From PALSA-612 sp963846915 (lineage in GTDB: Bacteria > Actinomycetota > Thermoleophilia > Gaiellales > Gaiellaceae), in the NCBI GenBank assembly GCA_963846915.1, contig CAWJXV010000004.1, positions 62,001-126,000 on the forward strand: a stretch of 64,000 nucleotides of DNA. The letters run 5' to 3'. The translations under genes and the position numbers were made by a program. Of this stretch, positions 1-7,861 are shown piece after piece. The number at the start of each line of letters is the position of its first letter. Positions within the stretch are counted from its first letter, which is position 1. The notes beneath the pieces are model-generated. The model had not been told where the DNA came from. It searched no databases and worked only from the letters and a program-made list of their open reading frames with translations.

Positions 1-58
1 TCGCGCTCAAGACGAGCGCGAGAAGGACGACTGCTGCAATGAGAAAGCGAAGGAACAT
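1..58 (-). CDS. partial CDS, N-terminus of an exported or membrane protein
   Basis: Reading the minus strand from 58 to the left edge gives an ATG followed by MFLRFLIAAVVLLALVLSA, a basic then strongly hydrophobic stretch typical of a signal peptide or first membrane helix. The gene leaves the window after 19 residues, so nothing can be said about function. There is no strong Shine-Dalgarno upstream (only a GGGG), so the start is tentative. Confidence 0.4.
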   Translation of the reverse strand, partial: MFLRFLIAAVVLLALVLSA

Positions 59-191
59 GCCCCAAGGGTACTGCGCTTGTTCAGGCGGTCGGGATTGTTG
101 GCCTGGGCCGGTGTTCAGAAATGTCCCTTGGGGAGTCAACCAGCAGGCTTGGTTTGGAGCTAGCCTTGCCATCGGATGCGTTTGCTCTGAA

Positions 192-359
192 ATGGACGCG
201 CCGTCAGCGAGTCTCACCGTCCCCGCCCTTCAGGGCGAGGAGTATGAGATCGCCAAGGCAGAGTCAGAAACTCAGAAGGAACGGGACAAGTTCACGGCCA
301 GGCTCTTTCGGAACGTCGGCAACCTCCGCTACCCCTTCCTGAAAGACCCGTTCGGCTAA
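192..359 (+). CDS. small hypothetical protein
   Basis: An ATG at 192 opens a 55-residue frame ending at 359. Its second half is rich in charged residues (EEYEIAKAESETQKERDKF) and reads like a helical protein tail. No family is recognised and no clear ribosome binding site precedes it. It could be the remnant of a longer gene, since the frame stays open upstream to 39 with less protein-like sequence. Confidence 0.25.
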   Translation: MDAPSASLTVPALQGEEYEIAKAESETQKERDKFTARLFRNVGNLRYPFLKDPFG

Positions 360-530
360 GCGACTATCCGGCGACGGCGCCGCTCGTTGCGCGAGCGTGC
401 TCCGCTCGATCGACGTTGGAATGGTGAGTTTTGGTGAGTAGCGCTGGGGACGGACGGGGAAACCGAGCCCCGGTCGCGCGCTGGAAACGGCTCAACCGTC
501 CCCTCTAGTCCCCCACAGTCCCCAACCGCG

Positions 531-577
531 CACCGTTCACACGCGGGAGGTCGCTGGTTCGATCCCAGCAGCGCCCA
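531..577 (+). other. tRNA-Val(CAC)-like 3' fragment, possible attachment-site remnant
   Basis: The segment contains a loop TTCACAC (anticodon CAC if complete), a variable region GAGGTC, a perfect T arm (GCTGG, TTCGATC, CCAGC) and a 3' acceptor strand AGCGCCC followed by A. The matching 5' acceptor strand, D arm and a complementary anticodon stem are absent upstream, so it is not a functional tRNA. Partial 3' tRNA copies are the usual scar where an integrative element has inserted into a tRNA gene. A recombinase fragment lies about 1 kb away. Decay of an ordinary tRNA gene is the alternative. Confidence 0.55.
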
Positions 578-753
578 TCCAGGCACTAGCGCCAGGCGGA
601 TTTGGCTCAACCATGCGAGTCAGTCGTGCCAGTCGTGCCCGTTTTGCCGCTGAGCTGCTCCCCCCGGTTGCGGCCTGTCAGTCTCCGCATTGGGTACCAG
701 CGGCCAAGAGGAGCACAACCACGAGGATGGTCCCGAACTCGGCAGACCACCTA

Positions 754-999
754 CTACGCCAAGGGCCAAGTCGTGAGGACCGATTCGATTGCTCGTCGCC
801 CGCAGATAGCGAAGCCACGGCACGGCAACGAACAGAACGCGAGTACGCCGCCGAGCACGATCAGTCCAATGGTTGCCACCGTGAATCTGTGACTTGGCGG
901 ATAGTTCTGACACGAATTCGGTTCAACGATCAGCCAGGCGGCAACGAAGCAGTCGAGCGCGAGCGAAACGAGTGGAAGAAAGCCAGTAAGCCTGCCCAT
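754..999 (-). CDS. small two-TM membrane protein, hypothetical
   Basis: An 81-residue frame from an ATG at 999. It shows two hydrophobic stretches, roughly residues 5-25 and 41-57, separated by a short polar loop, and several cysteines in the second half. No family is recognised and no Shine-Dalgarno is obvious. The surrounding DNA is less GC-rich than the rest of the window and lies between a tRNA fragment and a recombinase remnant, so this may be element-derived DNA or a chance frame. Confidence 0.35.
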   Translation of the reverse strand: MGRLTGFLPLVSLALDCFVAAWLIVEPNSCQNYPPSHRFTVATIGLIVLGGVLAFCSLPCRGFAICGRRAIESVLTTWPLA

Positions 1000-1063
1000 G
1001 AGCGCAAACGCAGCCTTAGGGGCAGGACCAACACGAAGCTAAAACCAGCCCGCGCCCCGGCGC

Positions 1064-1541
1064 CTACGCGCGCGGCGCGTACTCGACGCTGCCGAACGGC
1101 CAGTCGGACGCGAGCCAGTCGCTGACGGCGCGCCAGAGGGGGACGTCCAGCTCCGCGCGGCTCGCCCGTACCCAGGAGAGCGCACGGGCGTCGTCGTCGC
1201 TGTCGGGCAGCGGGTAGATGTAGACGCACCCGATCACGTTGCGGTTCGCCGGATCGAGCACCGTGTACGTGAACCCCGTCCGGTTGCGGAAGTCGTCGGC
1301 ATGGCCGCTGCAGGTCCGCCCGGTTCTCGTCCGGCGTCATCTCTCGCGGCCAGCGCCCGTCGCCCCACCCCGGCGTCGCGGTGATGTGGTCCATCGACGA
1401 CGTCCAGGCGTCGTAGTCCTGGTCGTTGTGTTCAGGCCCGAGCGGCTCGAGCACGAACTGCGGCGTCTCGAGCCGACGAGGCACGTCGAAGTCGCGCGAG
1501 ACGAACTCCTCCACGCGACCAATCGTAGACCGCTGGCTCAT
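1064..1541 (-). pseudogene. GNAT-family N-acetyltransferase-like gene with a frameshift
   Basis: The frame starts with ATG at 1541 (MSQRSTIGRVEEF) and continues through PGWGDGRWP to about 1304. The downstream homologous sequence is then in another frame: HADDFRNRTGFTYTVLD, then a strand-type segment NVIGCVYIYPLPDSDDDA, and a C-terminus SDWLASDWPFGSVEYAPRA with a stop at 1064. One extra C around 1304 accounts for the shift. The layout (N-terminal substrate part, central beta strand, short C-terminal helix) suits a GNAT acyltransferase. Either the gene is inactive or this is a one-base sequencing error. Confidence 0.6.
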
Positions 1542-1544
1542 CCA

Positions 1545-1815
1545 GCCGGCGAGCCGTGCTGCTCGTCTCGAAGGCGAGCGCGTCGATCTCGGCCGTGTCG
1601 GAGGAGGTGACGACCTCGGGGGCTCGGACGGCTCCGCCGCGGACGCCGGAGGCCGGGTTGCAGACCATCCTCTCCCATGCGACCGCGGCGTTCAGCACCT
1701 GGCGGATCGCCCGGAGCTTCCTAGCCCGGGGTGCCCGCAGCGGTGCCCCCATAGCGCCGGGAAATCGCCAATTAGCAGGGGCGTTCGCTACCAGCCGCGC
1801 CCATCGCTCAACCAT
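1545..1815 (-). pseudogene. truncated tyrosine recombinase (phage integrase), core-binding domain remnant
   Basis: The minus-strand frame contains RAIRQVLNAAVAWERMVCNP and then ASGVR, a proline-containing linker and SDTAEIDAL. This is the characteristic end of the SAM-like core-binding domain of tyrosine recombinases, where a helix with AV.W..I..NPA is followed by the start of the catalytic domain. The frame then runs into the start of the neighbouring acetyltransferase, so the catalytic domain with its R-H-R-Y residues is missing. Together with the tRNA fragment at 531-577 it points to a former integrated element. Confidence 0.6.
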
Positions 1816-1887
1816 GCGGGCTGGCCAGGCGGAAGTGGGATATCCCGTTCGGGCCGCCGGGCCTAATCCTGTTCCGGCCCTAGGCGA

Positions 1888-1913
1888 CGAGAGGCGCCCG
1901 CAGGCGCCTCTCG
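1888..1913. terminator. strong hairpin, probable transcription terminator
   Basis: A perfect stem of 11 bp (CGAGAGGCGCC pairing with GGCGCCTCTCG) closes a CGCA tetraloop. No U-run follows on either strand. It lies between the acetyltransferase/integrase remnants and the next gene at 2054. Confidence 0.45.
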
Positions 1914-2053
1914 AAGATGATCCGTGCCGCTCGATCGGCCCAGGGGGTCATTCCCTTTCCCGTGTTCCTCGGCGTTCGGCGGCTGCAGTCACAGGTCGAG
2001 AGTCATGCCAGACTCCTGTGGTAACGCCCGTCAGTTGACGAAAGGGGACGGCG

Positions 2054-2770
2054 ATGAAGAGGGCCTTGCAGATCGGCGGCATTGCGTCAGGGGTGGTGCT
2101 GATCGCTTTCGGTATCGCAGTGATCGTGCTGGCCATCATCGGCGGCAACACGGTGAACGACAATCTGAAGCAGCAGTTCATCACCGGTACGCCGGACATG
2201 ACCCCGAGCGCGATCCAGCCCGAGGTCAAGGCGATCCAGGGCGAGCAGCAGAAGATCGCGGCGACGCAGAAGCAGGCGAAGGTTCCGCCCTCCCAGCAGT
2301 ACACCTTCACGAAGGTCGAAGCGCCGGGTTGCTCTGTGGCAGGCCAGTCGGTCGACGACGGGAATTCGGCCAAGTGCTTCGCTCAGTACATGAACATTCA
2401 CGCGCTCGGGGCGAGCAGCGGTCTGACCTATTCCCAGATGGGTCGGTACGCGGCAAAGCCTGACGCGCCGGTGCAGTTCACCGACTTCAACGGAGGCACG
2501 AACGAAACCAAGTACGCACAGACCAACCCAACGACGGGCCAGCCTGTGTCGAACGGCGCACGCGATCTGTGGGTGACCGAGACGGCGTTGACGACGGCGC
2601 TCTATCTGGCCTACACCGGTAGCGCCATCTCACTGTTCGGCATCGTGGTCGGTATCGCCCTGCTCCTGAGCGGCATCGGCTTCCTGATCCTCGCGCTCAG
2701 CGGTGCGATCCAGCGAGTGCCCCTGACCAAATCAAAGCCAGCGGAGCCTCTGCCTACGCCCGAGGGCTAG
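2054..2770 (+). CDS. hypothetical two-TM membrane protein
   Basis: A 238-residue protein starting with ATG after a GGGGAC ribosome binding site. Residues about 5-30 form one hydrophobic helix. The long middle (about 30-190) is soluble and polar, with two cysteines (APGCSV and AKCFAQ) that could form a disulphide if this part lies outside. A second helix (about 197-222, SLFGIVVGIALLLSGIGFLI) is followed by a short proline-rich tail. This topology puts both ends in the cytoplasm and one large domain outside. I do not recognise a family. It stands alone, with about 240 bp between it and the next gene. Confidence 0.75.
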   Translation: MKRALQIGGIASGVVLIAFGIAVIVLAIIGGNTVNDNLKQQFITGTPDMTPSAIQPEVKAIQGEQQKIAATQKQAKVPPSQQYTFTKVEAPGCSVAGQSVDDGNSAKCFAQYMNIHALGASSGLTYSQMGRYAAKPDAPVQFTDFNGGTNETKYAQTNPTTGQPVSNGARDLWVTETALTTALYLAYTGSAISLFGIVVGIALLLSGIGFLILALSGAIQRVPLTKSKPAEPLPTPEG

Positions 2771-3006
2771 AAGCCGAACGATCGCGCACCCTTCCTTCCC
2801 GCTCTCGCGGCGATCTTTCTCGACGGCACGGCGTGAGCGGGTGGGACAGCCGTCGGCGCGCCAGTTTTGGGTATCACGCCTTGGCCGAGGCCGATGAGTG
2901 TGAGCGCCGTCACACGTGCTGTGTGACGTAGCGACGGCGACGCGGAACGCAGCCGGGCCGGCCGTCGTCGGGTGGGAGTACAAGCCCCCACGGAAAGGAG
3001 CGCACG

Positions 3007-3645
3007 ATGTTCAGGCGGTTTCGATACAGGAGATGGCTCGTCGCAGGTCTTTGCGCCGCAGCGGTCGTCGTCCCGTCCGGCGCATTGGCCGGCAACAACC
3101 TTGGCGCCAAGAACGGCGGGTACGGCTACGCCGTCTCAGTGACGAAGCAGGCTCATTCGCTCGATCCCGCGATCGTCAAGTATCTGCTTCGGTACGGATA
3201 CACGGAGAGCCAGATCGCGGCGATGTCCGGTGGCACGTTCCAGGCGGCTTCGCTTGACCCCGCGATCGTCAAGTATCTGCTTCGGTACGGATACACGGAG
3301 AGCCAGATCGCGGCGATGTCCGGTGGCACGTTCCAGGCGGCTTCGCTCGATCCCGCGATCGTCAAGTATCTGCTTCGGTACGGATACACGGAGAGCCAGA
3401 TCGCGGCGATGTCCGGTGGCGCGCTCCATGTCAGCCAGCCGACCGTCGTCGACGGACGATCGCCCGACACGATCGACTTCGCCACTCAGGCGCAAGAGCC
3501 GGTCGTCACGGTCGTCCGCGAGCCCGGCTTCCAGTGGGACGACTTCGGGGTCGGCTTCAGCGCAGCCCTGATGGCGCTGGTCGCGATCGGCCTCTCGCGG
3601 CTGTTCTCTAACCGCGGCGGCCGGCGGCCCGCAACGAGCAGCTGA
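3007..3645 (+). CDS. exported repeat protein with three 31-residue repeats and a C-terminal TM anchor
   Basis: The start ATG follows an AAGGAG site. Residues 1-28 are a signal peptide ending near ALAG. After a short linker come three near-identical 31-residue units beginning SLDPAIVKYLLRYGYTESQI, of which the third is incomplete. Each unit looks like a short helix pair resembling a small UBA- or SHOCT-like three-helix module, but I cannot assign it. A single hydrophobic helix (about residues 180-197, FSAALMALVAIGLSRLF) and a basic tail follow, so the repeats would sit outside the membrane. The repeat DNA is almost identical, which implies recent duplication. A clear terminator follows. Confidence 0.8.
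   Translation: MFRRFRYRRWLVAGLCAAAVVVPSGALAGNNLGAKNGGYGYAVSVTKQAHSLDPAIVKYLLRYGYTESQIAAMSGGTFQAASLDPAIVKYLLRYGYTESQIAAMSGGTFQAASLDPAIVKYLLRYGYTESQIAAMSGGALHVSQPTVVDGRSPDTIDFATQAQEPVVTVVREPGFQWDDFGVGFSAALMALVAIGLSRLFSNRGGRRPATSS
3157..3420 (+). repeat. 93-bp direct tandem repeat, about 2.8 copies, inside a coding region
   Basis: Copies begin at 3157, 3250 and 3343. Copies 1 and 3 are identical until the third departs at about 3420. Copy 2 differs only at two bases near its start (CTTGACCCC instead of CTCGATCCC). The unit is a whole number of codons, so copy number can change without breaking the frame. Confidence 0.95.
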
Positions 3646-3668
3646 TTCACGTCTCGCTCCGGGGGGCA

Positions 3669-3706
3669 AGGAGGGGCTCTCGCGAGGGAGCCCCTCCTCT
3701 TTCTGT
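3669..3706 (+). terminator. rho-independent terminator
   Basis: An 11-bp GC-rich stem (AGGAGGGGCTC pairing with GAGCCCCTCCT) with an 8-base loop is followed by CTTTCTGT. It sits 24 bases after the stop codon of the repeat protein and before the cyclase gene. Confidence 0.8.
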
Positions 3707-3760
3707 CACGTCGAGGGAGTGAAGAGGCTGACGGTCTCGCTCTCGTCGTAGACTCGCTCG

Positions 3761-6706
3761 GTGGCGGCTTGTCCCGCTTGCGGCAAGGAGAATCCCGATG
3801 GGTTTCAGTTCTGCGGGTTCTGCACGGCGCCGCTGACCGGCGAGAGTCGGGAGCAGCGGAAGACGGTGACGGTGGTGTTCTGCGACGTGACCGGGTCGAC
3901 GGCGCTGGGTGAGTCGACGGATCCGGAGGCGTTGCGAGCGCTGCTGGCCCGCTATTTCGAGCGGATGCGGGGGATCGTCGAGTCGCATGGTGGGACGGTG
4001 GAGAAGTTCATCGGGGATGCGGTGATGGCGGTGTTCGGCGTTCCGGCCGCGCACGAGGACGACGCACTCAGGGCGTGCCGGGCGGCGGTGGAGATGCGTG
4101 AGGCTCTGCCGGAGATCGGTGTGCAGGCGCGGATCGGAGTCAACACAGGCGAGGTCGTCACCGGAACCGCGGAGCGGCTCGTGACAGGCGATGCGGTCAA
4201 CGTCGCCGCCAGGCTGGAGCAGGCGGCGGCGCCGGGAGAGGTGCTGATCGGCGAGGCGACGCACGGGCTCGTGCACGAGGCGGTCGTGGCGGAGCCGGTC
4301 GAGCCGCTCGAGCTGAAGGGAAAGCACGAGCCTGTTCCTGCGTTCCGGCTCGTCTTGGTGCTGGAGGCTCCGGAGCGGAGCCACGAGTCCCGCTTTGTGG
4401 GTCGTGAGGACGAGCTCGCCGTGATCCGTGAGGCATGGGCGCGGGCGCTCACTGAGCAGCGGTGCGAGTTGGTGACGGTGGTCGGCGATGCGGGGATTGG
4501 TAAGTCGCGGCTGGCGGCGGAGGCGCTGGCGTCGATTGAGGCGCGGGTCGTGCGCGGACGCTGTCTCCCCTACGGGGCTGGGATCACGTACTGGCCGGTG
4601 GTCGAGGTCGTAAAGCAGCTCGGTGTGTTGCCGTCCGATCCGGCCGCGGTGGCGGCGATCCGTTCGCTTTTGGGCGAGTCGGAGGCGGGGACGTCGGCGG
4701 ACGAGATTGGCTGGGCGTTCCGCAAGCTGCTGGAGGAGCAGGCGCCGCTGGTGGTCGTGTTTGACGATATCCAGTGGGGGGAGCAGGCCTTCCTCGACCT
4801 GCTCGAGCAGGTGGCGCTGCTCTCGAGCGACGCCCCGGTGATGCTGCTGTGTATGGCCCGCGCAGAGCTGCTCGAGAGCCGCCCCACATGGCCGGTGGCG
4901 GTGCGGCTTAAGCCGCTCAGCAGCGAGGATGCGGCCAGCCTGATCGGGGCTGCTGTGCCGGACGAGCTTGGGGCGAAAATCGCTCGGGCGGCAGGCGGTA
5001 ACCCGCTGTTCATCGGCGAGATGCTGGCGATCACCCAGGAGGCGGGTGCCGAAGTTGTGGTGCCGGCGACGTTGAAAGCGCTGCTCGCTGCCCGCCTCGA
5101 CCAGCTCGACTCGGCCGAGCGGCGGGTGCTCGAACGGGGCGCGGTCGAGGGCGAGGTCTTTCACCGCGGCGCCGTCCAGGCGCTCGCACCCGAGGAACCC
5201 CAGGTGACGCTGCGCCTGGCGGCGCTCGTGCGAGGCGAGCTGATCCGTCCCGACAGGGCGCTGTTCGCTGGGGAGGACGGGTTCCGTTTCCGCCATCTCC
5301 TGATCCGCGACGCCGCCTACGACGCGCTCCCGAAAGCCAGCCGTGCCGAGCTGCACGAGCGCTTCGCATCCTGGTTGGAGCAGCACGGACAGGAGCTAGT
5401 CGAGCTGGACGAGATCCTCGGCTACCACCTCGAGCAAGCCGCCCGCTACAAACAGGAGCTCGGACAACCCGACCCGCCCCTGGCCGATCGTGCGGGTGAG
5501 CGGCTCGCGGCCGCCGGCCGCCGCGCACTCTGGCGAGGCGACCGGCTGGCCGCCATCGGGCTGCTCGAGCGGTCGCTCGAGCTGACCCGGCCCGCGCGGG
5601 TGGACGTCGTGCTCGAGCTCGACCTCGCCAGCGTGCTCTCATTTCAAGACGGCGCGAAGGCCGCCGCGATCGCCGCCGCCGCTGCCGAACGGGCGCGGGC
5701 GGCCGGCGACGACACAGGCGACCTGCTCGCCCAGGTCGGCGCCGCCTACCACCGCTCGAAGGTCGCAGCCGATCCCAAGATCGACGAGCTCGAGCAACTC
5801 GCGCGCACGGCGCTGCCGCTGCTCGAGCAGGCAGAGAACCACGCCGGGCTGGTGCACGTCTGGTACGTGCTCGGCTCCGGAGTCGCGAACTTCCACGGCC
5901 GCTTCGAGGACTTTGCGCACGCGTCGGAGCAGGCGCTCCGCCACGCCCGCCTCGCCGGACAGCGCAACTCGCATCTCTTCTCCCTCGAGGACGCGCTCGC
6001 CTACGGGCCGTTGCCGGCCGACGAAGCGCTGCGCAGACTCGACACGCTCCTTCCCGACAACCCGCAGCCCCGGCTGCTGATAACGCGTGCCTGGCTGCTG
6101 AGCATGCTCGCCCGCTTCGACGAAGCAGCCGAACTCGCACGCGAGGCCGGCGAGCACTGGCGCGAGCTGACAGGCGACAACGAGGCCGACTACCTACTCG
6201 GCTTCATCGCGGCGACCGACGGCGACCACGAGCGCGCGGCCGTTCACCTCCGCCGCTACTGCGACCTGCTCGAAACGCGAGGCCAGCGCGCCCACCTTTC
6301 GACCTTCGCGCCGTATCTCGGTCGCTCGCTCTGCAAGCTCGACCGCCACGACGAGGCCGAACCGCTCGCCCAACTCGGCCGCGAACTCGGCGATGCACAC
6401 GACGCCGCGACGCAGACGCTCTGGCGGCAGGTGCAAGCCCTTGTCGACAGCCACCGCGGCCGGCACAGCCACGCCGAGCAACTCGCCCGCGAAGCCGTCA
6501 CGATCAACGAACGAACCGACGGACTCAACGGGCAAGGCGACGCGCTCAGCAACCTCGCCGAAGTGCTGCACACCGCCGGCCGAACCGACGAAGCCGCCAC
6601 AGCGCTCGACCAGGCGATCGAGCGCTACGAACGCAAGCACAACCTCGCCCAAGCCGCCCAAGCACGCGACCGACTGGCCGAGCTCCACGATCCAGCGTCA
6701 CTGTAG
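3761..6706 (+). CDS. zinc-ribbon / class III nucleotide cyclase / AAA ATPase / TPR regulator
   Basis: A 981-residue multidomain signalling protein with a GTG start. Residues 4-22 form a zinc ribbon (CPAC and CGFC pairs). Residues about 35-170 are a class III adenylate/guanylate cyclase domain with both metal aspartates (FCDVTGST and FIGDAVMAVFG). From about 210 a predicted ATPase domain begins, with Walker A GDAGIGKS near residue 243 and a Walker B-like VVVFDDIQWG near 335. The C-terminal half is alpha-helical and TPR-like. The family is common in actinobacteria and is thought to couple a nucleotide signal to a STAND-type ATPase; substrate and partners are unknown. No partner gene adjoins it. 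Confidence 0.9.
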   Translation: MAACPACGKENPDGFQFCGFCTAPLTGESREQRKTVTVVFCDVTGSTALGESTDPEALRALLARYFERMRGIVESHGGTVEKFIGDAVMAVFGVPAAHEDDALRACRAAVEMREALPEIGVQARIGVNTGEVVTGTAERLVTGDAVNVAARLEQAAAPGEVLIGEATHGLVHEAVVAEPVEPLELKGKHEPVPAFRLVLVLEAPERSHESRFVGREDELAVIREAWARALTEQRCELVTVVGDAGIGKSRLAAEALASIEARVVRGRCLPYGAGITYWPVVEVVKQLGVLPSDPAAVAAIRSLLGESEAGTSADEIGWAFRKLLEEQAPLVVVFDDIQWGEQAFLDLLEQVALLSSDAPVMLLCMARAELLESRPTWPVAVRLKPLSSEDAASLIGAAVPDELGAKIARAAGGNPLFIGEMLAITQEAGAEVVVPATLKALLAARLDQLDSAERRVLERGAVEGEVFHRGAVQALAPEEPQVTLRLAALVRGELIRPDRALFAGEDGFRFRHLLIRDAAYDALPKASRAELHERFASWLEQHGQELVELDEILGYHLEQAARYKQELGQPDPPLADRAGERLAAAGRRALWRGDRLAAIGLLERSLELTRPARVDVVLELDLASVLSFQDGAKAAAIAAAAAERARAAGDDTGDLLAQVGAAYHRSKVAADPKIDELEQLARTALPLLEQAENHAGLVHVWYVLGSGVANFHGRFEDFAHASEQALRHARLAGQRNSHLFSLEDALAYGPLPADEALRRLDTLLPDNPQPRLLITRAWLLSMLARFDEAAELAREAGEHWRELTGDNEADYLLGFIAATDGDHERAAVHLRRYCDLLETRGQRAHLSTFAPYLGRSLCKLDRHDEAEPLAQLGRELGDAHDAATQTLWRQVQALVDSHRGRHSHAEQLAREAVTINERTDGLNGQGDALSNLAEVLHTAGRTDEAATALDQAIERYERKHNLAQAAQARDRLAELHDPASL

Positions 6707-6892
6707 AGACCGTTCGTGTCCGGGTTTGGTCGATTCCTATAACCCCCAAGCGTTCAGCACGTAGGGGAGTGTGCGGCGTTTCGCCGCTTTCGAATGGCTC
6801 CCGACCTTCTTGAGTAGTGGCCGGTCTGGGGCTGCTCGAGTGCTCCGCGTCTCGGTCGTCTTGCGCGGCGAGAGGAGAGTCGCCGCCAGCTG

Positions 6893-7861
6893 CTAGGGGG
6901 AAGCGCTGGTGACGGCTTCGACGAGCTGGTCGAGACTGGTTGTGGCGAGACAGATCGATGTGTCCGCGGCGCCGTAGTAGAGGCGTACGGTGCCGGTGGT
7001 CTGGTCGATGACGAGTCCGCACGGGAACACCGCGTTCGGCACGTCGCCCTCGCGCTCGTACGTCGCTTCCGGTCCGAGGACCCACTCCGGGTGGCGGTGC
7101 AGGACGCGTGTCGGCTCGTGGAGGTCGAGCATGGCGAGACCGATTCGGTAGATGGCGCCGGCGACTGTTTCCTTGACGCCGTGGTAGATGAGGAGCCAGC
7201 CGTGGTCGGTCTTGACGAGCGGCGGACCGATCCCGATCCGGAGCGAGTCCCACCAGGCGCCGTAGCGAGGCTGAAGCACGGGCTCGGCGCTGCTCCATGA
7301 GACGAGGTCGTCGGAGCGGGAGAGGAAGATCGCTCCTCGGGAACCGCCGAAGGCGTTCATGGGCCGGTGGAAGAGGATCCACTTGCCGTCGACGCGCTCG
7401 GGCAGGAGCGCAGCGTTCTTGTCCTCGGCGCGCTTGATGATGCCGTGACGCTCGACGGAGCAGAAGTCGGTGGTGGTCGCGAGAAAGACCGCCGGACCTG
7501 CAGGCCCGTAGGCAGTGCAGGTGATCGCGAACCGGTCGAGCTCCTCGACCCAGACGGCACGTGCGTCTTCGAATCCCCAGACCTCTGTCTCGTCGGCAGT
7601 TTGCGGTGCCAGGAGCGGCTCGGAAGCGATCGTCCAGCCGTCGACGCCGTTCGAGGAGCGCGCGACGGTGAGGTGAGAGATCCCTGTGCGGTCTTCGACA
7701 CGCGCGAGGAGCGCGGTCTCGCCGTCGACGAGCGCCGCCGCGGGATTGAAGACGGCATTGGCTCGGTACGGCCAGTCTGCGGCGGTGAGGATCGGGTTGC
7801 CCGGGTGGCGGACAAAGAGTTCTGCCGCGAGCCCGCTTGGCTTCTCCTCCAGGGTGGTCAC
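6893..7861 (-). CDS. GH130-family beta-mannoside phosphorylase or hydrolase
   Basis: A 322-residue protein of the five-bladed beta-propeller GH130 family, which phosphorolyses or hydrolyses beta-mannosides. Typical features are RHPGNPILTAADWPY at the N-terminus, FNPAAALVDGETALLARVEDRTG, and EVWGFEDARAVW with the conserved aspartate usually assigned as general acid. Length is normal for the family. The GTG start overlaps the TGA of the preceding glycosyltransferase gene (GTGA), so the two are probably translationally coupled. It is the last gene of the carbohydrate operon. Whether it acts on beta-1,2- or beta-1,4-mannosides cannot be read from the sequence. Confidence 0.85.
   Translation of the reverse strand: MTTLEEKPSGLAAELFVRHPGNPILTAADWPYRANAVFNPAAALVDGETALLARVEDRTGISHLTVARSSNGVDGWTIASEPLLAPQTADETEVWGFEDARAVWVEELDRFAITCTAYGPAGPAVFLATTTDFCSVERHGIIKRAEDKNAALLPERVDGKWILFHRPMNAFGGSRGAIFLSRSDDLVSWSSAEPVLQPRYGAWWDSLRIGIGPPLVKTDHGWLLIYHGVKETVAGAIYRIGLAMLDLHEPTRVLHRHPEWVLGPEATYEREGDVPNAVFPCGLVIDQTTGTVRLYYGAADTSICLATTSLDQLVEAVTSASP

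Noticed and set aside
356..610. Minus-strand frame with an LGSNQRPPACE motif
   Set aside because: This motif is the well-known false translation of tRNA T-arm DNA; it coincides with the tRNA-Val fragment.
3647..5386. 579-codon minus-strand frame opposite the cyclase/ATPase gene
   Set aside because: Composition is Arg/His/Leu-rich without motifs, while the plus strand encodes a clear multidomain protein.
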